The notes under the pieces are model-generated. The model was not told the origin of the DNA. It saw nothing but the letters and a program-made list of their open reading frames with translations, and did no database searches. DNA of 64,000 bases from G963556115 sp963677015 (GTDB lineage: Bacteria > Planctomycetota > SZUA-567): positions 2,356,001-2,420,000 of the forward strand of contig OY781533.1 in the NCBI GenBank assembly GCA_963677015.1, in the 5' to 3' direction. The position numbers were made by a program, and so were the translations under genes. Numbering within the stretch: position 1 is the first letter of the stretch; the number at the start of each line of letters is the position of its first letter. Shown in pieces: positions 9,302 to 17,459 of the stretch.

Positions 9302-9667
9302 TCAGGTATACTGACCACATTTGCATGGGTGTGCTGACCAATAGTCGACATACTCCTTCATAGTAACGGTTCCATCACCATTGGCATCAATCAGTGAACG
9401 TTCTTCAGGAGCACAAACCAGCTCCTCACTGCTTATCACCCCATCGTCATCCTGATCAAACCAGTAAAATTCCTCGGTATAAAACTGAACCGCTTCCGCT
9501 TTGGTAAGAGTTCCGTCATGATTGGCATCCAGATCCATCGGTTCATAACAACCGCGTGCCTTGTAATCATATTTGCCGCCATCGGCAAATCCCGGTTCAC
9601 TCTCATTACAACCTGCAAGCAATACAACCGCAAACAATAAGACAACACTACTAAGTAATTTCATCAT
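9302..9667 (-). CDS. EF-hand calcium-binding lipoprotein
   Basis: 121-aa predicted lipoprotein. The signal peptide MMKLLSSVVLLFAVVLLAGC ends in lipobox LLAGC, so it is anchored to a membrane by Cys20. The mature part carries three EF-hand-like loops: DLDANHDGTLTKAE, DQDDDGVISSEE and DANGDGTVTMKE, each with Asp/Asn at positions 1, 3, 5 and a Glu near position 12. This implies extracytoplasmic Ca2+ binding. An AAGGGGG ribosome-binding site precedes the start. It is monocistronic with its own terminator. Similar small EF-hand lipoproteins occur in planctomycetes and relatives; the target is unknown. Confidence 0.75.
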   Translation of the reverse strand: MMKLLSSVVLLFAVVLLAGCNESEPGFADGGKYDYKARGCYEPMDLDANHDGTLTKAEAVQFYTEEFYWFDQDDDGVISSEELVCAPEERSLIDANGDGTVTMKEYVDYWSAHPCKCGQYT

Positions 9668-9827
9668 AAATCCCCCTTATCGTTCCCCCAGAACAATAAA
9701 AACTCGAATCAATCTCTGCAATATATTCTCCTCCAAAAGAAAAAAATTACAGAGCACTAGAGAATACACAGAGTAATCCCTATATTTGTAATATATCATC
9801 TAATAGATTGTTTGCAAGTAATAAACC

Positions 9828-10541
9828 TTAACCTTCTGGTTTGAGTTGTTCCGATAATATTTGAGATTTGTATGCTTCCTCCGCAGCCGCCTGCTCTGCA
9901 AGCTTACGGTTGCGCCCGGTTCCCCGTCCCAGCTCCACACCATTGAGCTCAAGTTTGACATTGAATATCTTCTCATGCTCCGGACCCGAGGTACCGGTAA
10001 TCGTATACAAGAGTTCCCCCAGCTTGTATTTCTGAACCAGTTCCTGAACCGATGACTTATAATTAAGTTTCTTTGCAGTTTTTATCGCCAGAGCGATCTC
10101 TTCCTCCAGCAGCCGCAGCACAATTACTCTGGCACTCTCCATCCCGCCATCAAGATAAACCGCCGCAACAATCGCCTCAAACATATTGGCATAAAGAGAT
10201 ATTGGAAGATTTTTATTGGAGGATATCCCCTTGCCCAGAAACATAACTTCACGTGCTCCGAGCTTTTTCAGGACTCTGCCGATGACCTTGCGTGAGACAA
10301 TCTCACCCTTTATATCGGTCATTGATCCTTCATCACAATCCGGACAACGCTGAAATAGCTCCTCACAGATAATAAAATCAAGAACCGCATCTCCGAAGAA
10401 TTCAAGGCGCTCATTATTTTCATCTTTACTGGCGGTACTGCTGCTGTGTCTGAGCGCATGAACCAGCAGATCTCTGGAGGCAAATGTATACCCCAGATCC
10501 CGCTCAAATTTTTTCAGCTGCTCTTCTGTTTCAGTTCCCAT
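9828..10541 (-). CDS. rnc: Ribonuclease III
   Basis: Double-strand-specific endoribonuclease for rRNA and mRNA processing. 237 aa. The catalytic domain carries the signature NERLEFFGDAVLDFIICEEL and the second acidic site ANMFEAIVAAVYLDGG. The C-terminal double-stranded RNA-binding domain covers ~160-230 (SSVQELVQKYKL ... KLAEQAAAEEAYKSQIL). It is the distal gene of a co-directional set mgtE-nth-rnc, 24 bases after nth. Confidence 0.95.
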   Translation of the reverse strand: MGTETEEQLKKFERDLGYTFASRDLLVHALRHSSSTASKDENNERLEFFGDAVLDFIICEELFQRCPDCDEGSMTDIKGEIVSRKVIGRVLKKLGAREVMFLGKGISSNKNLPISLYANMFEAIVAAVYLDGGMESARVIVLRLLEEEIALAIKTAKKLNYKSSVQELVQKYKLGELLYTITGTSGPEHEKIFNVKLELNGVELGRGTGRNRKLAEQAAAEEAYKSQILSEQLKPEG

Positions 10542-10565
10542 AAACGATACCGCCGGCTTTCACCG

Positions 10566-11228
10566 CTATCCTCTTTCCAACTCAGAAAAATAATTACATA
10601 AGCTCCGCAGAGTACAATTGGCACAATCAGGACTACGGGCAAAACAGACCCGTCTTCCATGCAGAATTATACGATGTGAAAATTTACCCCAGACCCTGGG
10701 TGAAAGCAAAGCTTTAAGTTCAGCCTCAATTTTCTCAGGTTTTTTCTCCTCGGTCAGCCCCAAGCGGTTACTGAGACGTATGCAATGCGTATCAACCATT
10801 ATTCCAGGGAGATCAAAAGCATTCACCAGTACACAGTTGGCGGTCTTTCTGCCTACACCGGCAAGCGACACCAGTTCTTCCATACTTTTAGGAACATCAG
10901 AACCATAACGCGCCACCATATCCCGGGAAGCGGAGATAATACTCTTCGCCTTATTCTTATACAGACCGAGGGACTTGATTATCTGCTCCACCGCCGCCGG
11001 TTCAGCCTCTGCCAACTCCGCTGCAGTCGGGTATTTCCTAAACAGCTCCGGTGTCACAGCATTGACCTTTTTATCCGTACACTGCGCCGAAAGCACGGTT
11101 GAGATAAGCACTTCAAACGGATTATGAAAATCCAACTCACACTCCGCTTCAGGATAGAGAGTCCTGAGCTTCTGATGAATTTTACGTGCTTTAGCTTTGA
11201 GCTCTGCTGTTGGCTCCATAAACACCAT
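10566..11228 (-). CDS. nth: Endonuclease III (DNA glycosylase/AP lyase)
   Basis: Base-excision repair enzyme that removes oxidised pyrimidines. 220 aa. The helix-hairpin-helix LVSLAGVGRKTANCVL contains the catalytic Lys, and VDTHCIRLSNRLGL the catalytic Asp. The [4Fe-4S] loop C-x6-C-x2-C-x5-C is intact near the C-terminus (CFARSPDCANCTLRSLC). Two in-frame ATGs three codons apart both fit as start. Only four bases separate it from the stop of mgtE, so the two are surely cotranscribed. Confidence 0.95.
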   Translation of the reverse strand: MVFMEPTAELKAKARKIHQKLRTLYPEAECELDFHNPFEVLISTVLSAQCTDKKVNAVTPELFRKYPTAAELAEAEPAAVEQIIKSLGLYKNKAKSIISASRDMVARYGSDVPKSMEELVSLAGVGRKTANCVLVNAFDLPGIMVDTHCIRLSNRLGLTEEKKPEKIEAELKALLSPRVWGKFSHRIILHGRRVCFARSPDCANCTLRSLCNYFSELERG

Positions 11229-11232
11229 CCCG

Positions 11233-12717
11233 TCAGTACAGAAGCAGATAAGTACAAAGAATAAGATATAATGACTGAGTACTTATATCGATAAGTGTAG
11301 TCACAAAAGGTCCGCTCGCCAGCGCCGGATCAACCCCGAACCGATGAAATATCATTGGAATGCAGGTACCAAGAATAACCGACCCCATAATGCCCACAAA
11401 CATAGCCGCCCCGACAGTAACCGGAAAGCGCGGAATAATACCAAGAAACGGCGGTTTTATCGGTTCTTTTTCAATTCTAACCTCTTTAACCGTACCTTCG
11501 GCATTTTCATCCTTCACCTGTACACCGCTGGCAAGGAATGAATCTCCGCTGGTCAGCTCGCCGGCAATAAACGCCAGTGCCGAGCCACAGAAAACACCGA
11601 TAATAAGCCCCACCAGAATCTCACGCCGCAGCAGCCAGAAGAGATCGTCAAAAAGGATTTCTCCCTTGGCAATACCGCGAACAGTAATGGTTGATGCCTG
11701 AATACCAACGTTACCGCCAAGCCCCATTATCGCCGGAATAAAATAACTTATAGCAACGACCTTACTTATAGTTACCTGAAACTGACTGATAATAAACCCG
11801 AGTATACTCATACCGATCAGCGAAACAATAAACCACGGCAAGCGTTTAAAAGCCCGCTTGAATGCACCCTCATCGAGCGGACGGCCAACACCGACACCGG
11901 CCATACGATACATATCCTCGGATGCTTCTTCATCCATAACATCAAAGATATCATCAAAGGTGATCAGACCGATAATACGGCGGCGGGGATCAACTACCGG
12001 CAGCACCGGCAAGTCATACTTGGTCATATAGCGGGCGCAGACCTCCTGATCCGCATTCGGCCCCACTGTTACCGTCGCCCGTTCCATCAGCGAACTAACT
12101 TTATCACCAGGCTCAGCGGCAAAAAGGTCTTCAACATTTACCATTCCCAATAATTTCATATCCTCGCGACAGACGACCAGAGTCCTCAGAGCATCATCCT
12201 CCAGCTCCTCACTGATAATCAGCTCACGCACCTCATCCACCTTTGTTTCAGGGCGTATAGAGACAAAATCATTGGTCATGATACCACCGGCGGTATCAGG
12301 TTCATAACGCAGCAGCTCACGCACCTCTACCGCATCTTCACGCGGCAGTAGCGAAAGAATACTCTCGGCCCGCGACCGCGTCATCGAGTTCATAAGGTCA
12401 GCCGCCTCATCACGCGGCATGGACTCGACAATTTCCGCCAGTTTCTGCGGCGGCATATCTTCTACATAATCAGCAGCATCTTCTTCATACGCCTCTTCAA
12501 GAATCTCACCCTGCTCTTCCGGATCCATAAATTCAATGATCCGGTCCTGCACCTCTTCCGGCAGTTCATGAAGCGCTTCTGCCACATCAGCAGCATGAAA
12601 TTCATCAAGAATTTCTTTCATTTCGCCCTTGTTGTCAATCTTTGGCAACTCTTCAATAAGATTGTCTACAACATGACGATTGGAATTTTCCAGTTCGTTC
12701 AAATGATCCATATCCAT
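11233..12717 (-). CDS. mgtE: Magnesium transporter MgtE, with an inserted loop in the membrane domain
   Basis: Mg2+-gated Mg2+ channel of the inner membrane. 494 aa, against ~450 usually. The N-domain of superhelical repeats spans ~1-130 (IIEFMDPEEQGEILEEA). Two CBS domains at ~130-255 form the Mg2+ sensor (YEPDTAGGIMTNDFVSI; YDLPVLPVVDPRRRIIGLIT). The plug helix and five membrane helices follow, with GLGGNVGIQASTITVRGIA and the terminal GVDPALASGPFVTTLIDIS, which keeps the pore Asp. About 45 residues (~386-430, charged) are inserted between two membrane helices. It is the first gene of the mgtE-nth-rnc set. Confidence 0.93.
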   Translation of the reverse strand: MDMDHLNELENSNRHVVDNLIEELPKIDNKGEMKEILDEFHAADVAEALHELPEEVQDRIIEFMDPEEQGEILEEAYEEDAADYVEDMPPQKLAEIVESMPRDEAADLMNSMTRSRAESILSLLPREDAVEVRELLRYEPDTAGGIMTNDFVSIRPETKVDEVRELIISEELEDDALRTLVVCREDMKLLGMVNVEDLFAAEPGDKVSSLMERATVTVGPNADQEVCARYMTKYDLPVLPVVDPRRRIIGLITFDDIFDVMDEEASEDMYRMAGVGVGRPLDEGAFKRAFKRLPWFIVSLIGMSILGFIISQFQVTISKVVAISYFIPAIMGLGGNVGIQASTITVRGIAKGEILFDDLFWLLRREILVGLIIGVFCGSALAFIAGELTSGDSFLASGVQVKDENAEGTVKEVRIEKEPIKPPFLGIIPRFPVTVGAAMFVGIMGSVILGTCIPMIFHRFGVDPALASGPFVTTLIDISTQSLYLILCTYLLLY

Positions 12718-12854
12718 CTCACTTTGAAAACTTTAACTACCCGCTTAACATCTTACCTGTATACTTCTATTTGAGCGCACACAAAAAACATTACTGAAAA
12801 ACACTTAATAATTACTGCAAAAGTAAGGTTACATAATATTAAACCACCCACACA

Positions 12855-13601
12855 CTACAGTTCAAGGAGCCCGCTCTTGAGTAACGCTTCAGCCAGAACC
12901 AGATCCTCTTTAGTTGTCAATTTCATATTATACGCCGAACCGAGAATGACCGAGACCTCACGCCCGAGATTCTCTATCAATCCAGCCTCATCGGTTATAG
13001 TCTCGGCAATACCGCCGGTACTCCTGGCGAACTCAAAGGCATCAATAATCCAGTCACGCCTGAAGCACTGTGGAGTCTGTACCGCCATCGCCCCAACCCG
13101 GGAGATACTGTTAGTTATCTTATCCGCTTCCACACGCTTGAGCGAATCCTGAACCTGCACTACCGGTACGGCCGCACCATAATCACGAGCCATCTTGAAT
13201 AACGCCTTCATAGTATCCTGACTTATAAATGGCCGTACCGCATCATGAATAGCAACAACCTCGCTAGTAGGTGAAGCAAGCATAATACCGTTCCACGAGC
13301 TCTCATAGCGGCTGTCACCGCCTGAGGCAATCATAGTAACCCCAAGCTCGCGAAGTTCCTTCCCAAGCGTATTGCGAGCGTAATCCAGATCATCCTCATT
13401 GACAACCAGAATAATCTCTTTTATCTCTTTGAGCCCTTTGAAGGCCTCAAGAGTGCGCATTATAATCATCTTTCCCCCGAGATTCAACCAGGGCTTACGT
13501 TTATGCGCATTCATACGTGTCGACGAACCGGCCGCCACCAGAATAAGAGAAACCTCGGGCAGCTCTTCAAATTCATCGCTGTAATCAGCAAAATCATCCA
13601 T
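12855..13601 (-). CDS. ispD: 2-C-methyl-D-erythritol 4-phosphate cytidylyltransferase
   Basis: Third step of the MEP isoprenoid pathway, transferring CMP from CTP to MEP. 248 aa. The nucleotide-binding start LILVAAGSSTRMNAHKRKPW, the GGDSRYESSWNGI motif, VVAIHDAVRPFIS and the C-terminal AVQTPQCFRRDWI are all present, as in the family. A GAGG ribosome-binding site precedes the ATG. It is monocistronic; ispF is not adjacent. Confidence 0.93.
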   Translation of the reverse strand: MDDFADYSDEFEELPEVSLILVAAGSSTRMNAHKRKPWLNLGGKMIIMRTLEAFKGLKEIKEIILVVNEDDLDYARNTLGKELRELGVTMIASGGDSRYESSWNGIMLASPTSEVVAIHDAVRPFISQDTMKALFKMARDYGAAVPVVQVQDSLKRVEADKITNSISRVGAMAVQTPQCFRRDWIIDAFEFARSTGGIAETITDEAGLIENLGREVSVILGSAYNMKLTTKEDLVLAEALLKSGLLEL

Positions 13602-13802
13602 ATATTATTACCTCTTGACTGAAACCTGACTTAATTAGATAATACCCCATGGCTGTAACCGACAAACTAATGCTTCTGACGAATTATTATTACGCTTTAC
13701 AGTTATCTCAAATTCCGGAAATGAAGAATTATAATACTGAATTGTAATAATAGATGCCGGTTAAGCAAGCTATTCATCGAATTATAAGGTAAGAAAAATA
13801 TA

Positions 13803-14048
13803 ATGGCAAGAAAGTTTTTAAAAGATAGTGACGGCCTTCAGCTCATAACCAGTAGCGACAACCGCCAACGAGCCTTTCAGGTAGCCGAGACCATTGCCGA
13901 TGATCTGGGGGTGGAAGCGGTAATTACCAAAGTGAGAGATCCTGAAACCGGCGGCTATGGCCTCGGCATCTATATTGTCAGTAAAGAAAGCAGTTTCACT
14001 CCGGAATTAACCGAAGAGGCAATCAGAATCTGGAATGAGTTTATCTGA
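13803..14048 (+). CDS. Conserved-looking hypothetical protein, 81 aa
   Basis: Not recognised. A compact, charged soluble protein of mixed helix and strand, beginning RKFLKDSDGLQLITSS with a helix RAFQVAETIADDLGV and strands AVITKV and GYGLGIYIVS. No signal peptide, Cys or membrane segment. AAGG lies 13 bases before the ATG. Codon use resembles the neighbours. It is divergent from ispD and stands alone; a small adaptor or ligand-binding protein is possible but unsupported. Confidence 0.6.
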   Translation: MARKFLKDSDGLQLITSSDNRQRAFQVAETIADDLGVEAVITKVRDPETGGYGLGIYIVSKESSFTPELTEEAIRIWNEFI

Positions 14049-14210
14049 GCAGTCTTAATTTCAGTCCCCTGCAATATTGAAAATTATTTTCCCTAACCAG
14101 AGCGCATAACCAATTTCAAAAAATCAAGACCTCATCCGATCAGATCTACCTCCAGCTAATCTCCTTAAACATCATTTTACTTATCCGGACAACCCCAGAC
14201 CAATATACGG

Positions 14211-14957
14211 CTACTCCGCACTTTCACGGATACTGGCAAATAAATAGATACCGGTAAGGACCAGATCATTCTGACACTTTGCCGGGAAATACTCCTGCAG
14301 AGCTTCCGCCCAGCCACCGGTAATTATTATCTGCGGTACATCCTTACTCTTCATCACCAGACGGCGCACCGCCTCTTTAACCGCTCCAACCAGTCCGGCG
14401 GAAGCACCATTGAGAATAGCGCTGCGCGTCGAATTACCCGCTCCATTCTTTTCCCAGGACAATTCCGTTGCCGGAATCGCCGGCAGCTGAGCCGCCGTAC
14501 TCAGACTCCCCAGCCACATCTCAGGCCCGGGCATAATCATGCCACCTTTATAGACACCGTCCTTACTCACATAATCCACCGTTATCGCTGAACCCGCCTG
14601 AATTACCACCACCGCTTCCTCCGGGCATACAACCTTGGCGGAGAAAGCCGTCAACAATCTGTCAACACCGGTAGTTTCAATCGTTTCAAGCTCATGAGCA
14701 ATAATACTGTCGGTCGACTTGATAAAATAAACATCATCAAGCCCCAATTCAGCTAACGCCGCAGTCAGAAGATTATTGACATCACCAACAACACTGGCTA
14801 CATATACCTTCTCGTCCTCAAGCTCCAAAGCGGACAATTCCGCTACAATCTGCTCGCCACTCAGAGTATCGGTATCCATCCGGCTGAGCCAGACCGCCTC
14901 TTCTTCGGTAAATCTACAGAACTTGGTACTGGTATTTCCAACATCAATAGCCAACAT
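14211..14957 (-). CDS. coaX: Type III pantothenate kinase, with Gln at a usually acidic site
   Basis: Phosphorylates pantothenate in the first step of CoA synthesis. 248 aa of the ASKHA fold: MLAIDVGNTSTKF (phosphate loop), GVDRLLTAFSA with the catalytic Asp99, QAGSAITVDYV, GGMIMPGPEMWLGSLS, and IITGGWAEAL. In most CoaX proteins the third motif begins with Asp (DxGTA), tied to monovalent-cation binding; here it is Gln120. Otherwise intact, so probably functional. It is last in the set argH-cobI-coaX; a GGGAG site precedes the ATG. Confidence 0.88.
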   Translation of the reverse strand: MLAIDVGNTSTKFCRFTEEEAVWLSRMDTDTLSGEQIVAELSALELEDEKVYVASVVGDVNNLLTAALAELGLDDVYFIKSTDSIIAHELETIETTGVDRLLTAFSAKVVCPEEAVVVIQAGSAITVDYVSKDGVYKGGMIMPGPEMWLGSLSTAAQLPAIPATELSWEKNGAGNSTRSAILNGASAGLVGAVKEAVRRLVMKSKDVPQIIITGGWAEALQEYFPAKCQNDLVLTGIYLFASIRESAE

Positions 14958-14993
14958 AGCTCGACTCCCCGTCTAAAAAAATCAGCGATATCC

Positions 14994-15722
14994 CTACCAA
15001 TCACGACTGCCGCAGTGAATAAGCACTACCGTCATATACTTGCCCTCATACTCCATATCTGTGCTCATATCACTCCAGAGCACTTCACCCTCCTGCTCCA
15101 CATAAAAAGCAGCCTTTGCCCGCTCCAATAAGCCTTTACCGGCAAGCAGGTCTCTTATTTTACCAATATTTCTTCCCGCTTTATACAGAACAAGGGTTTC
15201 ACAGTTCTTTAAAGAGTCCTCAACCTCCTGCAGATCGGTTCCGGGCATCATCAGCACCCTATCCTCCTGCAGACAGAGTGAATCATTAAATTTAGCCGCC
15301 GCCGCCTGAAAAGCACTGATTCCGGGGATCACCTTTATAGACTCCTCAGGTATCAGCGTTTTCAAACTGTTTATAAGATAGGTACTGGTACTGTAGATAT
15401 CAGGATCACCTAGAGTTATCTGCACCACGGCCAGTCCTGCAGCAATCTTTGCCGCTATAATCTCCGCGACTCCGCTCCAACTGGCAACCGTACTTGCATT
15501 ATCCCTGGTCATAGGATAAACATGCTCGATTATTTCCTGTTTCCCCGCATCAACATACTCTTTTACACTTTCCAGTGCCAGACTCTTATCCGCAAGCTCC
15601 GACCGCGGAGCAATAATCACATCCGCAGAAGATATAATATTCACCGCCCGCACCGTAAGCAGATCCGGACACCCGGGACCGATACCTACAGCATAAAACA
15701 CGCCTTTTTCCGCTACTTTCAT
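14994..15722 (-). CDS. cobI: Precorrin-2 / cobalt-factor II C20-methyltransferase
   Basis: SAM-dependent methyltransferase of corrin-ring (vitamin B12) synthesis, CobI/CbiL class, about 242 aa. Tetrapyrrole-methylase motifs are present: YAVGIGPGCPDLLTVRAVNI, VVQITLGDPDIYSTSTYL, VIPGISAFQAAAAK and the C-terminal GKYMTVVLIH. The ATG with AAAGG upstream is preferred over a TTG one codon earlier. No other cobalamin gene lies near; it is squeezed between argH (13 bases) and coaX (36 bases). Other precorrin methyltransferases share the fold, but the length and the TxxxYLINSL region fit C20. Confidence 0.82.
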   Translation of the reverse strand: MKVAEKGVFYAVGIGPGCPDLLTVRAVNIISSADVIIAPRSELADKSLALESVKEYVDAGKQEIIEHVYPMTRDNASTVASWSGVAEIIAAKIAAGLAVVQITLGDPDIYSTSTYLINSLKTLIPEESIKVIPGISAFQAAAAKFNDSLCLQEDRVLMMPGTDLQEVEDSLKNCETLVLYKAGRNIGKIRDLLAGKGLLERAKAAFYVEQEGEVLWSDMSTDMEYEGKYMTVVLIHCGSRDW

Positions 15723-15735
15723 CAACAGTACCTTT

Positions 15736-17118
15736 CTACTTCCTTTTAGCCAAAACTCTCTTCCAGCGCGTCAATGCCTTACCAACCTCCTGCACTCCGG
15801 CACTCCCCGCCGATTTATAGGCGCGCGGCGTAACAGCCGGATTGAGACACTTGAAGACATCATCGGTTATCAGTTCACTCACCCCGCGCATGGTATCCAG
15901 ATCCAGATCACAGAGCCTGCAGCCACGCTCCTCAGCGATTCGCACCAGAGTTCCCGAGACCTCATGACAATTTCTAAACGGCAGTCCGGCTTCTACCAGA
16001 TACTCTGCCAGTACCGTAGCATCAAGAAAACCGCCATCAAGCATTTTGGCAGCAACCTCTTCCCGGAATTTCAGCGTCTCGGCAAAACCGGTAAGACAGA
16101 GCAGAGTCATCTCGGCAGTCTTCACCGCGTCAAATAATGGTTCCTTATCCTCCTGCAGGTCACGGTTATAGGTCATAGGCAGACCTTTAACTACGGTAAG
16201 CATAGTCATCAGCGATCCGATCACCCTGCCGCTCTTACCACGGGTCAGCTCCAGCAGATCCGGATTACGCTTCTGAGGCATAATGCTGCTGCCGGTACTC
16301 CAGGCATCATGCAGCACCAGCAGATTCCACTCCGAACTCGCCCAGAGAATAACATCTTCGGCAAAACGTGAAAGATGAATAAACAGTAGCGACAGCCCGG
16401 CAAGCACCTCGATAACAAAATCACGATCACTTACTGCGTCCATACTATTTGGACAGATAGCGTCAAATCCCAGCTCCTTACAGGTTATACTGCGGTCGAT
16501 AGGCAGCGTGGTTCCGGCCATGGCACAACTTCCCAGCGGCATCATATTCACCCGCTTACGCGCATCCTGCAGGCGCTGAATATCACGCTCCAGCATCTCG
16601 ACATACGCCAGCAGGTGCTGCGCAATAAGAATAGGCTGCGCCCGCTGCAGATGAGTATAACCCGGAATCACCAGCTTCCGGTTCTGATCTGCAATCTTCA
16701 CCAGCACCTTCTGAAATCCGCTGAGCAATTCACAGATTCCGTCTATCTTGCCGCGGGTCCAGAGGCGCAGATCGGTCGCCACCTGATCATTACGACTTCT
16801 TGCGGTATGGAGCTTACGGGCAGGGTCGCCTACCTTTTCAGTAAGAGCCGCCTCTATAGACATATGTATATCTTCACACTTGATATCAAAGACAAAGCTG
16901 CCGTCCTCTATCTCTTTGGCTATCTCTTTCATGCCTTTGCGAATAGCCGCAAGATCCTTTTTAGTAATGAGCTTCACTTCTGCAAGCATCTTGGCATGCG
17001 CCAGACTGCCCTGAATATCAACAGCGGCCAACTCCCGGTCATAGCTGATAGATTCGGTAAAGATTTCCATAATTTCACTGGTATTAACCGAGAATCTGCC
17101 CTTCCACAATTTTGCCAT
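15736..17118 (-). CDS. argH: Argininosuccinate lyase
   Basis: Cleaves argininosuccinate to arginine and fumarate, the last step of arginine synthesis. 460 aa. Visible are the N-terminal KLWKGRFS, the SRNDQVATDLRLW active-site segment, GYTHLQRAQPI, and the fumarase/lyase signature GSSIMPQKRNPDLLEL with the catalytic Ser loop. The ATG with GAGAGG five bases upstream is chosen over a GTG two codons earlier. First gene of argH-cobI-coaX. argG is not in the window. Confidence 0.95.
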   Translation of the reverse strand: MAKLWKGRFSVNTSEIMEIFTESISYDRELAAVDIQGSLAHAKMLAEVKLITKKDLAAIRKGMKEIAKEIEDGSFVFDIKCEDIHMSIEAALTEKVGDPARKLHTARSRNDQVATDLRLWTRGKIDGICELLSGFQKVLVKIADQNRKLVIPGYTHLQRAQPILIAQHLLAYVEMLERDIQRLQDARKRVNMMPLGSCAMAGTTLPIDRSITCKELGFDAICPNSMDAVSDRDFVIEVLAGLSLLFIHLSRFAEDVILWASSEWNLLVLHDAWSTGSSIMPQKRNPDLLELTRGKSGRVIGSLMTMLTVVKGLPMTYNRDLQEDKEPLFDAVKTAEMTLLCLTGFAETLKFREEVAAKMLDGGFLDATVLAEYLVEAGLPFRNCHEVSGTLVRIAEERGCRLCDLDLDTMRGVSELITDDVFKCLNPAVTPRAYKSAGSAGVQEVGKALTRWKRVLAKRK

Positions 17119-17459
17119 ACTCACCTCTCTTTATAAAATTTTCTATTATCACACTATATTACATACTTTTAAAGCTGATTTTACAGCTTTCAACGACAAA
17201 CGCAACCAAATATGCCATAAAAGGGCGAATAAGCACACAATCTTATTGATAAAAGCTCCCTAAAATTGATAATATTCATTGGTTACAATTTTTTTACACC
17301 GGTAGACACAGAGTTTTGTAATCTAAACCCTGCCGGCTGACAGCTGCTGCACTTGCATTTGCAGTACAGAGTATAAATAATACCTATACCCAAGCTGCCA
17401 ACCATAAATTGCCCCGGTATTAATTTAAAAGACAGAATATTAAATAAGGAGATTTACCA
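17119..17459. other. Intergenic region between divergent argH and the malic enzyme gene
   Basis: 341 bases, AT-rich, with no credible reading frame. It must hold both divergent promoters; one plus-strand candidate is listed separately. No stable hairpin or riboswitch was seen. Confidence 0.5.
17246..17273 (+). promoter_or_regulatory. Putative promoter of the malic enzyme gene
   Basis: TTGATA and GATAAT with a 16-base spacer, about 185 bases before the start codon, implying a long leader. Confidence 0.3.

Noticed and set aside
16615..17136. A 173-codon plus-strand frame opposite argH
   Set aside because: Shadow of a complete argininosuccinate lyase; no start signal.
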